DNA of 64,000 nt from Paenibacillus wulumuqiensis (GTDB lineage Bacteria > Bacillota > Bacilli > Paenibacillales > Paenibacillaceae): positions 558,001 through 622,000 of the forward strand of contig NZ_LAQP01000001.1 in assembly GCF_000971965.1 (NCBI RefSeq), given 5' to 3'. Below are positions 9,823 through 18,931 of this stretch, piece after piece. The notes under the pieces are model-generated. The model searched no databases. It was not told the origin of the DNA and saw only the letters and a program-made list of their open reading frames with translations. Position numbers and translations under genes: made by a program. How positions within the stretch are numbered: position 1 is the stretch's first letter; each line of letters opens with the position of its first letter.

Positions 9823-11478
9823 ATGACTCATTCCACATCTTCTCGCTCCAATTCGTCCAAATCCGGATTCACCCGCTTCAGAGCACCCAAAGCCGCAGCA
9901 GTGGTTCTGTCATTTGTACTCGGCGCATCCCTGCTGGCCGGCTGTTCGGATTCCGCTGAGCCGAAAGCCGGCAGCCAGGAGTCGGCAGCCAATGTGAATA
10001 AAGAAGGATTCCCGATCGTCAAAGAAAAGGTTACTTTGCGCATGATGGGACCTGATGTAGGCGTACAAAAGTGGGCGGATATGCCGGCTTTTCAGGAAAT
10101 GGAAAAAAAGAGCGGCATCTCCTTCCAGTTTGATAATCCTCCACTAGACAGCTTTGAGACCAAAAAAAATCTGACCTTTGCCAGCGGTGAATATCCGGAT
10201 ATTTTCTACGCCGCTTCGCTGACCCAGGCGGATGAAGTCAACTATGGAAGCCAGGGCATTCTGCTCCCACTGGAAGATCTGATTGACAATTACGCACCCA
10301 ATCTGAAGAAAATTCTGGACGACAACCCAGAGATCCGCAAATCGATTACGACACCGGACGGTCATATCTATTCCCTGCCGGTTATCAATCAGCAGAGCAT
10401 CTGGTATCGCAGCCCGATGTGGTACAACGGCGAGTTCCTGGATGCGCTCAAGGTCAGCGAAGACAAACTGCCAAAAACGACAGAGGAACTGTACGATCTC
10501 CTCGTTCGCTTCCGTGATGAAGATCCGAACGGCAATGGCAAAAAAGATGAAATTCCGCTCGTGTCGGTTAAACTGGATGATGTTCGTTCATGGCTGCTGG
10601 GTGCATGGGGAATCTATGGTGAGGATATTTATAACGATGCCAACGGCAAAGTACACTTTGCCCGTACCGAAGATGGATACCGTGAATTCCTGACTTATAT
10701 GAACCGTCTGTGGAAAGAGAATCTGCTGGATCACGAGACTTTCTCCCAGACACCGGAACAGAAAAAAGCCAAAGGTGCCAATAATCAGGTCGGATTGTTC
10801 CAGGACTGGCATGCCTACTTTACACATGGCGGAGAACCAACCACCAATGATCCGATGTTTGTTCCTGTCAAAAGCGATAGTGTAGATCAACCGGCTGTCG
10901 CTATTCATCCGGGATTATCCACAGGTTCATTTGCCATTACAGAAAGCAATCCGGCGCCGGAAGCCTCGATCCGCTGGGTGGATTATATGTATGGTTATGA
11001 AGGTGCGATGCTGTTTGACAAAGGACCTGAAGGTCTGATGTACGAGACCGTCAATGCAGAGGATCATACCAAAAAGTGGCTGCCTCTTCCCGACAAATTC
11101 AACAGCCGTGAAGATTATCGCGGTACGCTGACACCCAACTACGGTACACCTGCTCCTACCCTGCTGAGCACTGATCTGCAAAAGGGACTCAAAGAAGAAT
11201 TCGATGTCTGGGTCGATAAGCAAAATGAAGAGAAAATCCTGGCCTATGATCCACAGCCTCCATTCCCGATTCTGTATCTGACACCGGAAGAACAGGCCGA
11301 GATCTCCAGCCTGCGCTCGGATATGGATACGTATGTGCAGCAGATGGAAGCCAAATTTGTTACCGGTCAGGAGCCGCTCAGCGGTTGGGACAACTATCTG
11401 GCTACGGTCAAGCAAATGGGTAGTGACCGCATGATCGAGATTTACCAGACCGCGTATGACCGCTGGAAATCCAGCTAA
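9823..11478 (+). CDS. Sugar ABC transporter substrate-binding lipoprotein, LplA type
   Basis: This is a 551-residue extracellular solute-binding lipoprotein. The signal peptide ends in the lipobox LLAGC with Cys41; the n-region before it is unusually long and rich in Ser/Lys/Arg. The length (about 550 instead of about 430 residues) is that of the LplA/family-1 large binding proteins found with LplB and YtcP permeases. It starts with ATG after AAAGGAGGATT, 58 bp after the second permease. It would give substrate specificity to the importer. The operon ends at the hairpin at 11639-11681. Confidence 0.88.
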   Translation: MTHSTSSRSNSSKSGFTRFRAPKAAAVVLSFVLGASLLAGCSDSAEPKAGSQESAANVNKEGFPIVKEKVTLRMMGPDVGVQKWADMPAFQEMEKKSGISFQFDNPPLDSFETKKNLTFASGEYPDIFYAASLTQADEVNYGSQGILLPLEDLIDNYAPNLKKILDDNPEIRKSITTPDGHIYSLPVINQQSIWYRSPMWYNGEFLDALKVSEDKLPKTTEELYDLLVRFRDEDPNGNGKKDEIPLVSVKLDDVRSWLLGAWGIYGEDIYNDANGKVHFARTEDGYREFLTYMNRLWKENLLDHETFSQTPEQKKAKGANNQVGLFQDWHAYFTHGGEPTTNDPMFVPVKSDSVDQPAVAIHPGLSTGSFAITESNPAPEASIRWVDYMYGYEGAMLFDKGPEGLMYETVNAEDHTKKWLPLPDKFNSREDYRGTLTPNYGTPAPTLLSTDLQKGLKEEFDVWVDKQNEEKILAYDPQPPFPILYLTPEEQAEISSLRSDMDTYVQQMEAKFVTGQEPLSGWDNYLATVKQMGSDRMIEIYQTAYDRWKSS

Positions 11479-11596
11479 ACCTGCTGGATGGTGCTCCAAT
11501 TTGGCCAGCAGTGGTATCAGGATGGATGAGGAAATGCATGGCATGAATGAGAAAGTGCAGTATTAGAAACACAGCAGCATTATCGTAGAACGACAG

Positions 11597-11637
11597 TATT
11601 AACGTTTTAGAATGATAATATTAGCGTTTTAGAATGA
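11597..11637. repeat. Two imperfect 22-bp direct repeats
   Basis: TATTAACGTTTTAGAATGA (11597-11615) recurs as TATTAGCGTTTTAGAATGA (11619-11637) with a 22-bp period, just before the operon terminator. A more degenerate third unit may lie immediately to the left. There is no coding potential. Confidence 0.7.
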
Positions 11638-11638
11638 C

Positions 11639-11692
11639 AGCAAATAAACCGTCCCGAATCTGCCGGAACGGTTTATTTGCTGTTCATTTTTT
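11639..11692 (+). terminator. Terminator of the LplB-YtcP-LplA operon
   Basis: A perfect 14-bp stem (AGCAAATAAACCGT at 11639-11652 with its complement at 11668-11681) has further pairing inside. A T-rich tail with six consecutive T follows. It may also serve the convergent regulator gene. Confidence 0.8.
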
Positions 11693-11753
11693 GTTCATTT
11701 GCTGTTGATCTCTATTCTCAGCTCAAATGTAACCGCATTCATTCGTAATTGGA

Positions 11754-14105
11754 TCAGGAGATGGAATCTTTGCGATCAGTAGCCTCTTCTTCCGAATGAA
11801 GCTTGCGATACTGCCCTGGCGTGCATCCCATTTCTTTTTTGAATTTGCGGATAAAGTTGGCGGTATCCAGATAACCGACGCGTACAATAATATCCTTGAG
11901 CGGATCAGCCGTACCCGTAATCTGACGAATGACCTCATCACGGCGCAGCTGCCAGATATACTGGGAGAACGTCTGCCCGGTCTTCTCCTTGAACGTACGG
12001 CTCAGATACGAGCTGGAAATGGAAAACTGCTGGGCCAGTCCTTCCAGACTGAGTGCATAATCGCAATAATGTTCATTTACATAAGTGACCACCTGATCCA
12101 TCATGGAGACCTGCTCGGTCTCCTGCTTGTGCTCGGCGCATTCACAGATCCGCACGGCCAGCAGCTGCAGACGCTGTTCCAGCTCCTCGGCCGTCTCGAA
12201 GCCGGACAGCTGCGGCATATCGCGCAGACTGTTCAGCAGTCCCGCTTCCGAAGCGGCGCGCAGTACCGTATTCAGCAGATCGAACAATATGCAGCGCATC
12301 AGAGGCAGTGCCAGCGAATGATCGTGTACGCTCGCAGTAATGCTGTGGATCATATGCGAAGCCACCTGTATATTGCCCTGCTTGAGACTCTGGGACAGCT
12401 TGAGCAGGGATTCCGGACTGATCCAGTACTGCTCTCCGCTACTTCCGCCTGTCTCTTCATGCAGCTGGCAGAAATAAGTGACACTGGCCTGCTCGCTGAT
12501 AACCCGATATTCCATCGCTGTCGCTGCCTCGATAAAGGACTGGTTGATCTCGGTCAGCTGTGCATAGCTTGTACCGACACCAACAGTCGGCAGGGAGCGA
12601 TAATGATCATATACAATACCGCGCACCGCCTCGACAATCCCGGTCATCTGAGTATCGTAGTCCTCTACCTCTCCCGGTCTCCAGCATACGGCCAGTGCCA
12701 GCCGGTTGCTCGAGGAATATTCGACACCATAAATATGCGCTTGCAGCGCATCCAGTTCCAATTCAGCCAGAAGCTCGGGCAGATTTGGATACGGGCTGAT
12801 CATCTCATCCAGCAGCTCCACATTGGCATGCTGCTCCGCAGAAGAAGATGCGTTATTCGCAACGAGCGAATCTCCCGAGATGATCATTACAAAATACTGC
12901 CGCCCTTCTCCGCGCAGACCGAGCGTATCAATCAGCCGCAGCGTCTCTGCATCTTCGGGCTGCCCATGCTTCATCAGCATCAGCAGGCACTGATGCCGTA
13001 CATACGGCTCCTGCATATCCATCCGATCGCGATAATCATGCAATGTCTGCCGAATCCAGGCCCATTCATTGTGTGAAGCCGATACCGGCGGCTGAATGGA
13101 GGAATCCCTGTCATTGGACTGGGCAAATTCCACCAGATCACGCAGCGGCCCATATTGACGTCTCGCGAGCAGCAGCGCCACCGGTATGCCTGCCAGTGCA
13201 ATCATGGCAAATATAAGTACAATCAGTGTCTGAATATGGAAAATCCGGCTGAAGAACTGGTCGCTCGGCATCGTTGTAATGTACGTCCAGCCATTCTCCT
13301 CCGAATGCACGGCAACGACAGACTGCTGCTTCCCATTCAGCTCCATATTATGAATGCCCGGTGTAAGACCGGCCAGCGTACCGAGCTCATCTGCACTGAC
13401 TGCCTTATCATGATTATTCGACGTCAGTACCTGTCCATGGTTATCAAAAATATAACTGTTGCCCTTGAAGTCGCTCAGAATGGAATCCATCATCCCGGTC
13501 AGCCGGGATTCGTCGATCAGATACACGACTGTTGCATAAGGGTACGCATCTGTCGGCTTGACCGGCACCATATGTACCAGCATCGAAGATGGCCGCGAAT
13601 TCACATTAACCTGCTCGGCAGGACGCGTCATCGGATAACGAATCTTGTTCAAATCACGCTGGATAGCGGCTGTACTCCATCCGTCAAATTTATAGGTCTT
13701 GTCAAATACCACATTCAGACTGCTCAGTCCCTGAGAAGAGTAAATGATCGAGTCATCGTGAAAATACAAAAACAGATCATCGATAATCGAACTGTTCGCC
13801 CGGTAACGGTCCAGCGTCTTGATCGCTTCGCTGCTGTAATAGGGATGTCTGACCATATAGGGAGTCAGATTATTATCATAGCTCATACGAATGGCAATAT
13901 CCCGCAGCTCGGTCATCCGTCCATCAATCGTCGTCCGGACATGATTGAGCTGATTCACATTAGACTGCTCAATTTCACTGCGCAGACTGTTCACTGCACT
14001 ATGGTAGATCAGAAGGGTAATCACAATAAGGGGAATCCAAAAAATCAACAGGTAGGAAACTACATAACTTCGCAGTAAGCGTGAACCTTTACGTTTTAAT
14101 TTCAT
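11754..14105 (-). CDS. Membrane-bound Cache-AraC transcriptional regulator
   Basis: This is a one-protein sensor and regulator of 783 residues. An N-terminal helix (about 12-35) and a second helix near 290-310 bracket an extracellular sensor domain that looks like a dCache. A GGDEF-like but unassigned cytoplasmic region follows, ending in an AraC-type DNA-binding domain with two helix-turn-helix units (LSLEGLAQQFSISSSYLSRTFKEKTG and DIIVRVGYLDTANFIRKFKKEMG). The start at 14105 (MKLKRKGSRL) fits AAGGAGG better than the ATG at 14126. Such regulators typically sit beside LplAB/YtcP operons in Paenibacillus and induce them on sensing the sugar. The convergent operon at 7835-11478 is therefore its likely target. 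Confidence 0.82.
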   Translation of the reverse strand: MKLKRKGSRLLRSYVVSYLLIFWIPLIVITLLIYHSAVNSLRSEIEQSNVNQLNHVRTTIDGRMTELRDIAIRMSYDNNLTPYMVRHPYYSSEAIKTLDRYRANSSIIDDLFLYFHDDSIIYSSQGLSSLNVVFDKTYKFDGWSTAAIQRDLNKIRYPMTRPAEQVNVNSRPSSMLVHMVPVKPTDAYPYATVVYLIDESRLTGMMDSILSDFKGNSYIFDNHGQVLTSNNHDKAVSADELGTLAGLTPGIHNMELNGKQQSVVAVHSEENGWTYITTMPSDQFFSRIFHIQTLIVLIFAMIALAGIPVALLLARRQYGPLRDLVEFAQSNDRDSSIQPPVSASHNEWAWIRQTLHDYRDRMDMQEPYVRHQCLLMLMKHGQPEDAETLRLIDTLGLRGEGRQYFVMIISGDSLVANNASSSAEQHANVELLDEMISPYPNLPELLAELELDALQAHIYGVEYSSSNRLALAVCWRPGEVEDYDTQMTGIVEAVRGIVYDHYRSLPTVGVGTSYAQLTEINQSFIEAATAMEYRVISEQASVTYFCQLHEETGGSSGEQYWISPESLLKLSQSLKQGNIQVASHMIHSITASVHDHSLALPLMRCILFDLLNTVLRAASEAGLLNSLRDMPQLSGFETAEELEQRLQLLAVRICECAEHKQETEQVSMMDQVVTYVNEHYCDYALSLEGLAQQFSISSSYLSRTFKEKTGQTFSQYIWQLRRDEVIRQITGTADPLKDIIVRVGYLDTANFIRKFKKEMGCTPGQYRKLHSEEEATDRKDSIS

Positions 14106-14126
14106 CCGTCTCCTCCTTGGCTGCAC

Positions 14127-14501
14127 TGATCTTATACAGCATGTATGGATTATGGAACACGTAACAACGTAGAAATGATGAAATGATAAGAAGTTTGCAA
14201 GCGAGTATGGATTAGCAGTGGTTATTAATCGAGAGAGAGAGTACTGATTTACAAAACGTTAATATCCAAAGCATGAATACATCAATTGTAGCTTATTTTC
14301 GCTACCTGAAAAGGCTTAACTTTATATTTATGACAAATATAGTTCTTTTTGATCACCCTTGCTTTACGCAGGGTTTACATCTTTCGGTATTCCTGCGTAA
14401 GAAGTATCGTAAAAATTTGTTGCTTTTGTATTCATCTGTAGACGATCTGCTGCATGCAATATTCATTCTCCGTATTGTTGGGTTCCTTTTTCTCCCATAT
14501 C
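14127..14501. other. Gene-free stretch with a 9-bp inverted repeat
   Basis: No credible reading frame is seen. The only structure noticed is TTACGCAGG (14364-14372) with CCTGCGTAA (14392-14400), a perfect 9-bp inverted repeat with a 19-base loop and no T-run after it. It could be an operator or an mRNA hairpin. The rest is AT-rich. Confidence 0.4.
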
Positions 14502-14510
14502 TGCTATACT
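14502..14510 (+). promoter_or_regulatory. Extended -10 promoter before rsgA paralogue
   Basis: TGCTATACT is an extended -10 element; no good -35 is visible at the proper distance. Transcription would begin about 20 bp before the small frame at 14536 and continue into rsgA. Confidence 0.4.
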
Positions 14511-14535
14511 GAATGAGAAATCCCGAATAGAAAGG

Positions 14536-14655
14536 ATGATGAATTATGGTGACTTATCAGTTTTTTCGCAGCTACAAGCCGTATATGACCAACTTCAAAT
14601 CGGGAGTAGTGAACGGATAATCGATCATTGGCTCCCGTATACCCAAAGGAGCTAA
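14536..14655 (+). CDS. Small open reading frame in the rsgA leader
   Basis: A 39-codon frame reads MMNYGDLSVFSQLQAVYDQL and continues to a stop seven bases before the TTG start of rsgA, overlapping the rsgA ribosome binding site. Composition is protein-like, with an amphipathic helix-like middle. The AAAGG upstream is nearly in contact with the first ATG, so initiation would be poor unless the second ATG is used. It may be a leader peptide that couples translation to rsgA or a chance frame. I do not recognise a family. Confidence 0.3.
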   Translation: MMNYGDLSVFSQLQAVYDQLQIGSSERIIDHWLPYTQRS

Positions 14656-14661
14656 CTTACA

Positions 14662-15726
14662 TTGAATTTAAAAGAATATGGATATAATGATTTTTTTGCT
14701 GCACAATTTGCGGCGCTGGAGCTGCCCGAGCAGCTTATTCCCGGCCGGGTAACAGCTGTGTTCAAGCATGTGATGCGCGTCGCCTCGGCTGACGGTGAAC
14801 ATCTCGCCAAGACCAAGTCTTCCTCATTCCGCGATGCTATCCGTACGGACTGGCCGGCGATTGGAGACTTTGTCGCACTGGAGAGCCATCCGTCAGATAC
14901 TTCGCTGATCCACCATGTAATGGAACGCAAAAGCATTTTCCTGCGCGATGATCCTGACCCGGATATGCCACCGCAGGTCGTGGCAGCGAATTTTGATTAC
15001 TGCTTTCTGGTCAACTCGGCCAATGACGATTTTAATATCAACCGTCTGGAGCGTTATTTGACCGTTGCCTGGAACAGTGGTGCCAATCCGGTCATTGTGC
15101 TGACCAAGGCGGATCTGTCTGACCGACTGTCCTATTATATGGATCAGCTGAATGCAGCAGCGTTCGGTGTACCGGTATTCGCGGTGGACAGCATCAGCGG
15201 AACAGGACTCGATGAACTGCGTAGTCTGCTGTCACCCGGCGAGACGATTGTACTGCTCGGTTCATCCGGTGTCGGCAAGTCTTCTCTTGTCAATGCACTG
15301 GCAGGCGAAGAACGGATGAAGACGAGTGGTATTCGTGAAGATGATGCCCGCGGCAGACATACTACGACTCACCGGGAGATGCATCTGCTGCCAAGCGGTA
15401 TTATCGTCATCGATACGCCCGGGATGCGCGGACTCGGTATCGGCAATGCCGCAGCAGGACTGGAAGAGACTTTTCAGGATATCGAGACGATTGCCCAGGA
15501 GTGCCGATTCGGAGATTGTTCTCATCGTAACGAACCGGGCTGCGCCGTACAGATCGCGCTGCAGGATGGTACGCTGGCACGCAAGCATTATGCCAACTGG
15601 GAAAAGCTCCGCAAAGAACTGGCCTATAATGAGCGCAAAAACAATATTCTGCTGATGCGCCAGGACAAACAGCAGTGGAAAACGATCAGCAAGCAGCATC
15701 GGGCAAAGCCCAAGAAAAAAGTATAA
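14662..15726 (+). CDS. rsgA: Ribosome small-subunit GTPase RsgA (paralogue)
   Basis: This is a circularly permuted GTPase that matures 30S subunits. An OB-fold-like N terminus (about 30-100) precedes the permuted G domain. G4 appears as LTKAD near 148 and G1/P-loop as GSSGVGKSSLVNAL near 201. The G3-type DTPGMRG follows, then the zinc-binding cluster CRFGDCSHRNEPGC near 287. The start is TTG, with AAAGGA 11 bp upstream. At 354 residues and with a Lys/Gln-rich tail it is longer than the usual Firmicute RsgA of about 295 residues and stands away from the ribosomal/cell-wall cluster where the main copy usually lies. It is therefore probably a second copy. Confidence 0.88.
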   Translation: MNLKEYGYNDFFAAQFAALELPEQLIPGRVTAVFKHVMRVASADGEHLAKTKSSSFRDAIRTDWPAIGDFVALESHPSDTSLIHHVMERKSIFLRDDPDPDMPPQVVAANFDYCFLVNSANDDFNINRLERYLTVAWNSGANPVIVLTKADLSDRLSYYMDQLNAAAFGVPVFAVDSISGTGLDELRSLLSPGETIVLLGSSGVGKSSLVNALAGEERMKTSGIREDDARGRHTTTHREMHLLPSGIIVIDTPGMRGLGIGNAAAGLEETFQDIETIAQECRFGDCSHRNEPGCAVQIALQDGTLARKHYANWEKLRKELAYNERKNNILLMRQDKQQWKTISKQHRAKPKKKV

Positions 15727-15840
15727 CCTTCTGCTGCAGACAATATAAGACTGCTATAGTCGCAAAATGAACAATCGAAAAGCCGCTGGGACGCAGAAAC
15801 ATATCAGATCTTCCCATACTCTGCTCCCTGTATCGTGCAT

Positions 15841-15908
15841 GTAAAAAAAGGTACTGCAACCTGTCCACCGACGATATTCGTCAGACAGCGCTGTAGTACC
15901 TTTTTTGA
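15841..15908. terminator. Bidirectional terminator between rsgA and murB
   Basis: A long stem starts with GGTACTGCA/TGTAGTACC and continues through CTGTC/GACAG and GACGA/TCGTC. It is flanked by seven A on the left and about seven T on the right, so it serves both convergent genes. Confidence 0.85.
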
Positions 15909-15969
15909 TTTGCTTTTATATTTCCTTCCGGCATTACATCATATGTTCCGCCAGAGCTGTAATACTCAA

Positions 15970-16992
15970 TTACAAAATAACAACTTCCGGCTCCGGCACA
16001 AAGCCAAACCGGTTGTTGATCGCATCCTGTACCATCTGGATCAGATACAGAATATCCGCCGCTGTCGCTCCGCCGGTATTCTGGATAAAGTTACCGTGAT
16101 ACGGCGAGATGCGGGCCTGTCCATGCATCGTACCGCGCAGTCCGAGCTGATCGACCAGCTTGCCGGTCGGCTGACCGAAATCATAATTGTTTTTGAACAC
16201 CGAGCCGCAGCAAGCATGATCAAAATGCCGCTTGCCTCCTCTGTCTTCGATCACGATCCGGAACATCTCCGGCACTTCATATCCCTGCTCTTCCAGACGC
16301 GGAATCCAGTTCCGGTAATACTGGAAATACTGCGGCAGACTGGAAGACGCCGTACTCGCTGTGACCATCTCCCGCATAATCGCGTCCCATGAATGCTGCT
16401 CGGGAAGCGTATATTCCCCAATATTCAGATCCGCTCCAACGATAATCCACGGATTCTGCTGGAAAATAGACTGCTTGTAGGCGTAATTGCACTGCTCTAC
16501 ACCGATCGTCTGCAGACCACGCTCCGGATGCCGGGCGTCGATATAATACACTTTATCCAGCAGATCACTGATTTCATGGTTAAAGTATTTGGCATTCATA
16601 TAAATGCCCGCGCCCATCGTACCCGGCAGCAGGTAGGTGAATTCCATTCCCTGTATTCCCGTATAGACTCCGATCAGCGACAACCAGGTCATCGGCACTC
16701 CAGCCGAGACGAACAGCTTGCCCTGGGAGAATTTCAATTCCACATGTTTTTTCATGGAGAGGAACAGGGTCTCGTCCTGCGGCTGATCCGGGAACAGAAT
16801 ATTCGATCCCATGCCGAACCATTTTACATCCAGTCCTTTGTGCTGACTTCCTTCCAGCAGAGCGATAATCTCTTCGGTAGTGGCAGGCAGAGCCAGGTGT
16901 CTGGCTGTTCCTCCAATTTCATATGTTGAATATGGAGCCAGACTCGTATTCATGCTGCATAATTGATCAAAATGTAATGTATTCAAATTCAT
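15970..16992 (-). CDS. murB: UDP-N-acetylenolpyruvoylglucosamine reductase (MurB), long form
   Basis: This FAD/NADPH enzyme reduces UDP-GlcNAc-enolpyruvate to UDP-MurNAc in peptidoglycan precursor synthesis. Visible are the FAD-binding N terminus (NTSLAPYSTYEIGG), CNYAYKQSIF with the tyrosine loop of type I enzymes, the proton-donor serine in CCGSVFKN and the glutamate in the C-terminal PEPEV. The start at 16992 (MNLNTLHF) has GAGGAG upstream. The 340-residue length and Tyr-loop resemble E. coli-type MurB rather than the roughly 300-residue type II form usual in Bacilli, so this may be a second, transferred or specialised copy. It is monocistronic with its own promoter. Confidence 0.85.
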   Translation of the reverse strand: MNLNTLHFDQLCSMNTSLAPYSTYEIGGTARHLALPATTEEIIALLEGSQHKGLDVKWFGMGSNILFPDQPQDETLFLSMKKHVELKFSQGKLFVSAGVPMTWLSLIGVYTGIQGMEFTYLLPGTMGAGIYMNAKYFNHEISDLLDKVYYIDARHPERGLQTIGVEQCNYAYKQSIFQQNPWIIVGADLNIGEYTLPEQHSWDAIMREMVTASTASSSLPQYFQYYRNWIPRLEEQGYEVPEMFRIVIEDRGGKRHFDHACCGSVFKNNYDFGQPTGKLVDQLGLRGTMHGQARISPYHGNFIQNTGGATAADILYLIQMVQDAINNRFGFVPEPEVVIL

Positions 16993-17040
16993 CGTAACTC
17001 CTCTGCTTGCGCTGGCATTCATGTAAGTAACATCTTATCT

Positions 17041-17069
17041 ATTATAGATAGCATTTACTGAAAACCCAA
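17041..17069 (-). promoter_or_regulatory. Sigma-A promoter of murB
   Basis: On the minus strand TTGGGT, 17 bp and TATAAT lie about 50 bp upstream of the murB start. Confidence 0.6.
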
Positions 17070-17121
17070 GCATAAAAAAATAATATTTTTCTCATTTTCA
17101 GCATCTTTTTATACATATTCA

Positions 17122-17150
17122 TTGACTAAGGATGTAAAGAGGCGTAAAAT
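17122..17150 (+). promoter_or_regulatory. Sigma-A promoter of trhO
   Basis: TTGACT (17122-17127), a 17-bp spacer and TAAAAT (17145-17150) lie about 40 bp upstream of the trhO start codon. Confidence 0.7.
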
Positions 17151-17191
17151 TTTAAATTGCGATAATTTTAATAAGATAATAGGTGATGAAT

Positions 17192-18085
17192 ATGTCCAAC
17201 GATCCATACCGGATTTTACTGTTTTATAAATTTGTCAATATTGAAGATCCCGAGACACTGACTGCCGAGCATTTGCAGTACTGCAAAGATCTTGGTATCA
17301 AAGGCCGGATTCTGATTGCGCCAGAAGGTATCAATGGTACCCTTTCCGGTACATGGGAGCAGACCGAGAAATACATGAACGATCTGCGCGCGGATGCCCG
17401 TTTTGCCGATATGGTATTCAAAATTGATGAATCTGAAGGCCATGCCTTCAAAAAAATGTTTGTGCGTCACAAAAAAGAGCTCGTAACGTTCCGTCTCGAA
17501 GATGATGTGAACCCGAACGAGATCACCGGCAAGCACCTCTCGCCAAAAGAATTCTACGAGCAGCTGCAGCAGGAAGATGTCATCGTTATTGACGGACGCA
17601 ATGACTACGAATATGATATCGGTCATTTCCGCGGTGCGATCCGTCCTGGCGTGGAATCATCCAGAGAGTTCCCGGAATGGATTCGGGAGAACCTGAGCGA
17701 GTACAAGGACAAAAAGATTCTTACCTACTGCACAGGCGGCGTACGCTGTGAGAAACTGTCCGGCTTCCTGATGAAGGAAGGCTTCAACGACGTCGCCCAG
17801 CTGGACGGCGGTATCGTAACATACAGCAAAGACCCTGAAGTACAGGGACGTCTGTTTGACGGTAAATGCTATGTATTTGATGAGCGCATCTCGGTGCCGA
17901 TCAACCATACCGATGAAGATGTAATCGTCGGCAAATGCTTCCACTGCGAAGAGCCAACCGACCATTATATCAACTGCCCGGTCTGCAATCTGCAGCATAT
18001 CGTGTGCGACAGCTGTGAAGACGAGCATGAGCACTTCTGCTCGGATGCCTGCCGTGAGCAGGTTCAGGCTGTAGCAGCCCAGTAA
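17192..18085 (+). CDS. trhO: tRNA uridine-34 hydroxylase, rhodanese family (TrhO/YceA)
   Basis: This 297-residue enzyme carries out oxygen-dependent hydroxylation of U34 in tRNAs, the first step to mo5U/mcmo5U. Its N-terminal acylphosphatase-like domain ([11 protein letters not shown] near 43-53) is followed by a rhodanese domain with the active cysteine in CTGGVRCEK (Cys180). The C-terminal region is rich in Cys/His ([27 protein letters not shown]) and probably binds zinc. The start at 17192 follows AGGTGAT; two earlier in-frame codons, GTG and ATG, lie inside that site. The gene stands alone between a clear promoter and terminator. Confidence 0.9.
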   Translation: MSNDPYRILLFYKFVNIEDPETLTAEHLQYCKDLGIKGRILIAPEGINGTLSGTWEQTEKYMNDLRADARFADMVFKIDESEGHAFKKMFVRHKKELVTFRLEDDVNPNEITGKHLSPKEFYEQLQQEDVIVIDGRNDYEYDIGHFRGAIRPGVESSREFPEWIRENLSEYKDKKILTYCTGGVRCEKLSGFLMKEGFNDVAQLDGGIVTYSKDPEVQGRLFDGKCYVFDERISVPINHTDEDVIVGKCFHCEEPTDHYINCPVCNLQHIVCDSCEDEHEHFCSDACREQVQAVAAQ

Positions 18086-18135
18086 CACCACCCACGTGAT
18101 CGATGGATGATCTCCATCGATTCGCTGTAAAGTAC

Positions 18136-18182
18136 AAAAAAGGAACAAACTCCTGCTGTCAGGCAGTGTTTGTTCCTTTTTA
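18136..18182 (+). terminator. Terminator of trhO
   Basis: GGAACAAAC/GTTTGTTCC form the stem, with six A before and five T after, so it may work in both directions. The remainder of the 314-bp gap up to 18399 holds no gene or clear promoter. Confidence 0.85.
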
Positions 18183-18399
18183 TTATGTCATGGTCTGCAG
18201 CTTTGCCATACCTCTCCCCTTCAGAAATGCCCGCACAGGAAAAATCTTCTCTACTACAGCCCCGTATCCTGAATATTACAGTGTCTGCTCTCCATCTGGA
18301 GATGGAGAATGCCTGCCGCCAAATCCATCGGCACACTGATGAAGGAATTGCTGCAAATAACTATACTGGAAGTAACCTCATGATTGGCGGGAGAAGTAT

Positions 18400-18882
18400 A
18401 TGTACAAACGGCTAATAAGCTTCCTCTCCCATCTACAGAAAGCGAGTGATCCTATGGCCAGAATCAAGGAAGTTCGTCCCATCCAGTTGTTCCTGCTGCC
18501 GGCTATCCTCCTGTATACGGTCTCTCCCCAGATTCAGCCCATGCTGTCAGGGGGGCTGGTAATGGAAATCATCCTATTTGTCAGCATTAGCATCGGGGCC
18601 ATGATCGGTTGGCTCCGTTCCCGATACCACACTGTTCATCAGGACCCTATAAATGGTAAAATTGTAACGCAATCTTCTATTACCAGCATGATCATTGTTC
18701 TTGTGCTGATTGTTGTACGCGTATTCACCGGTTATCTTATTCATTCAGGGTATCTGTTGCCCGATCATAGCGATACAGCGACACTCATTTCCAACAGCCT
18801 GCTAATTATAGCGCTGGCTAATGTCGTTACTACCCGAATTATGATTTATCTCGATTATAACCGGCTGATTCATGGAATATGA
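18400..18882 (+). CDS. Four-helix membrane protein, CcdC/DUF1453-like
   Basis: The 160-residue protein has about four hydrophobic segments (near 29-45, 52-70, 93-113 and 128-148) separated by short polar loops. The pattern (RPIQLFLLPAILLY near the start, paired central helices) suggests the DUF1453/CcdC family, but this is a resemblance only. Start choice is uncertain: ATG at 18400 has a weak GGGAG upstream, and a second in-frame ATG lies at 18454. It directly precedes a histidine kinase gene and could be an accessory part of that sensor system. No function is known. Confidence 0.6.
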   Translation: MYKRLISFLSHLQKASDPMARIKEVRPIQLFLLPAILLYTVSPQIQPMLSGGLVMEIILFVSISIGAMIGWLRSRYHTVHQDPINGKIVTQSSITSMIIVLVLIVVRVFTGYLIHSGYLLPDHSDTATLISNSLLIIALANVVTTRIMIYLDYNRLIHGI

Positions 18883-18931
18883 TACCGTCAGCTTCAGGAA
18901 CAGGTGCCACTGCAGGAAGGAATTCATCACT

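Noticed and set aside
11796-13076. 426-residue plus-strand frame
   Set aside because: It lies inside the Cache-AraC gene on the other strand; the AraC protein has recognisable domains along the same DNA and the antisense frame has none.
13155-14078. 307-residue plus-strand frame
   Set aside because: It is antisense to the sensor half of the Cache-AraC gene and shows no domains or ribosome binding site.
14546-14620. 24-codon frame in the alternative reading frame before rsgA
   Set aside because: It has a better ribosome binding site distance than the 39-codon frame but is shorter, ends far from rsgA and has no coupling with it; neither frame is strongly supported.
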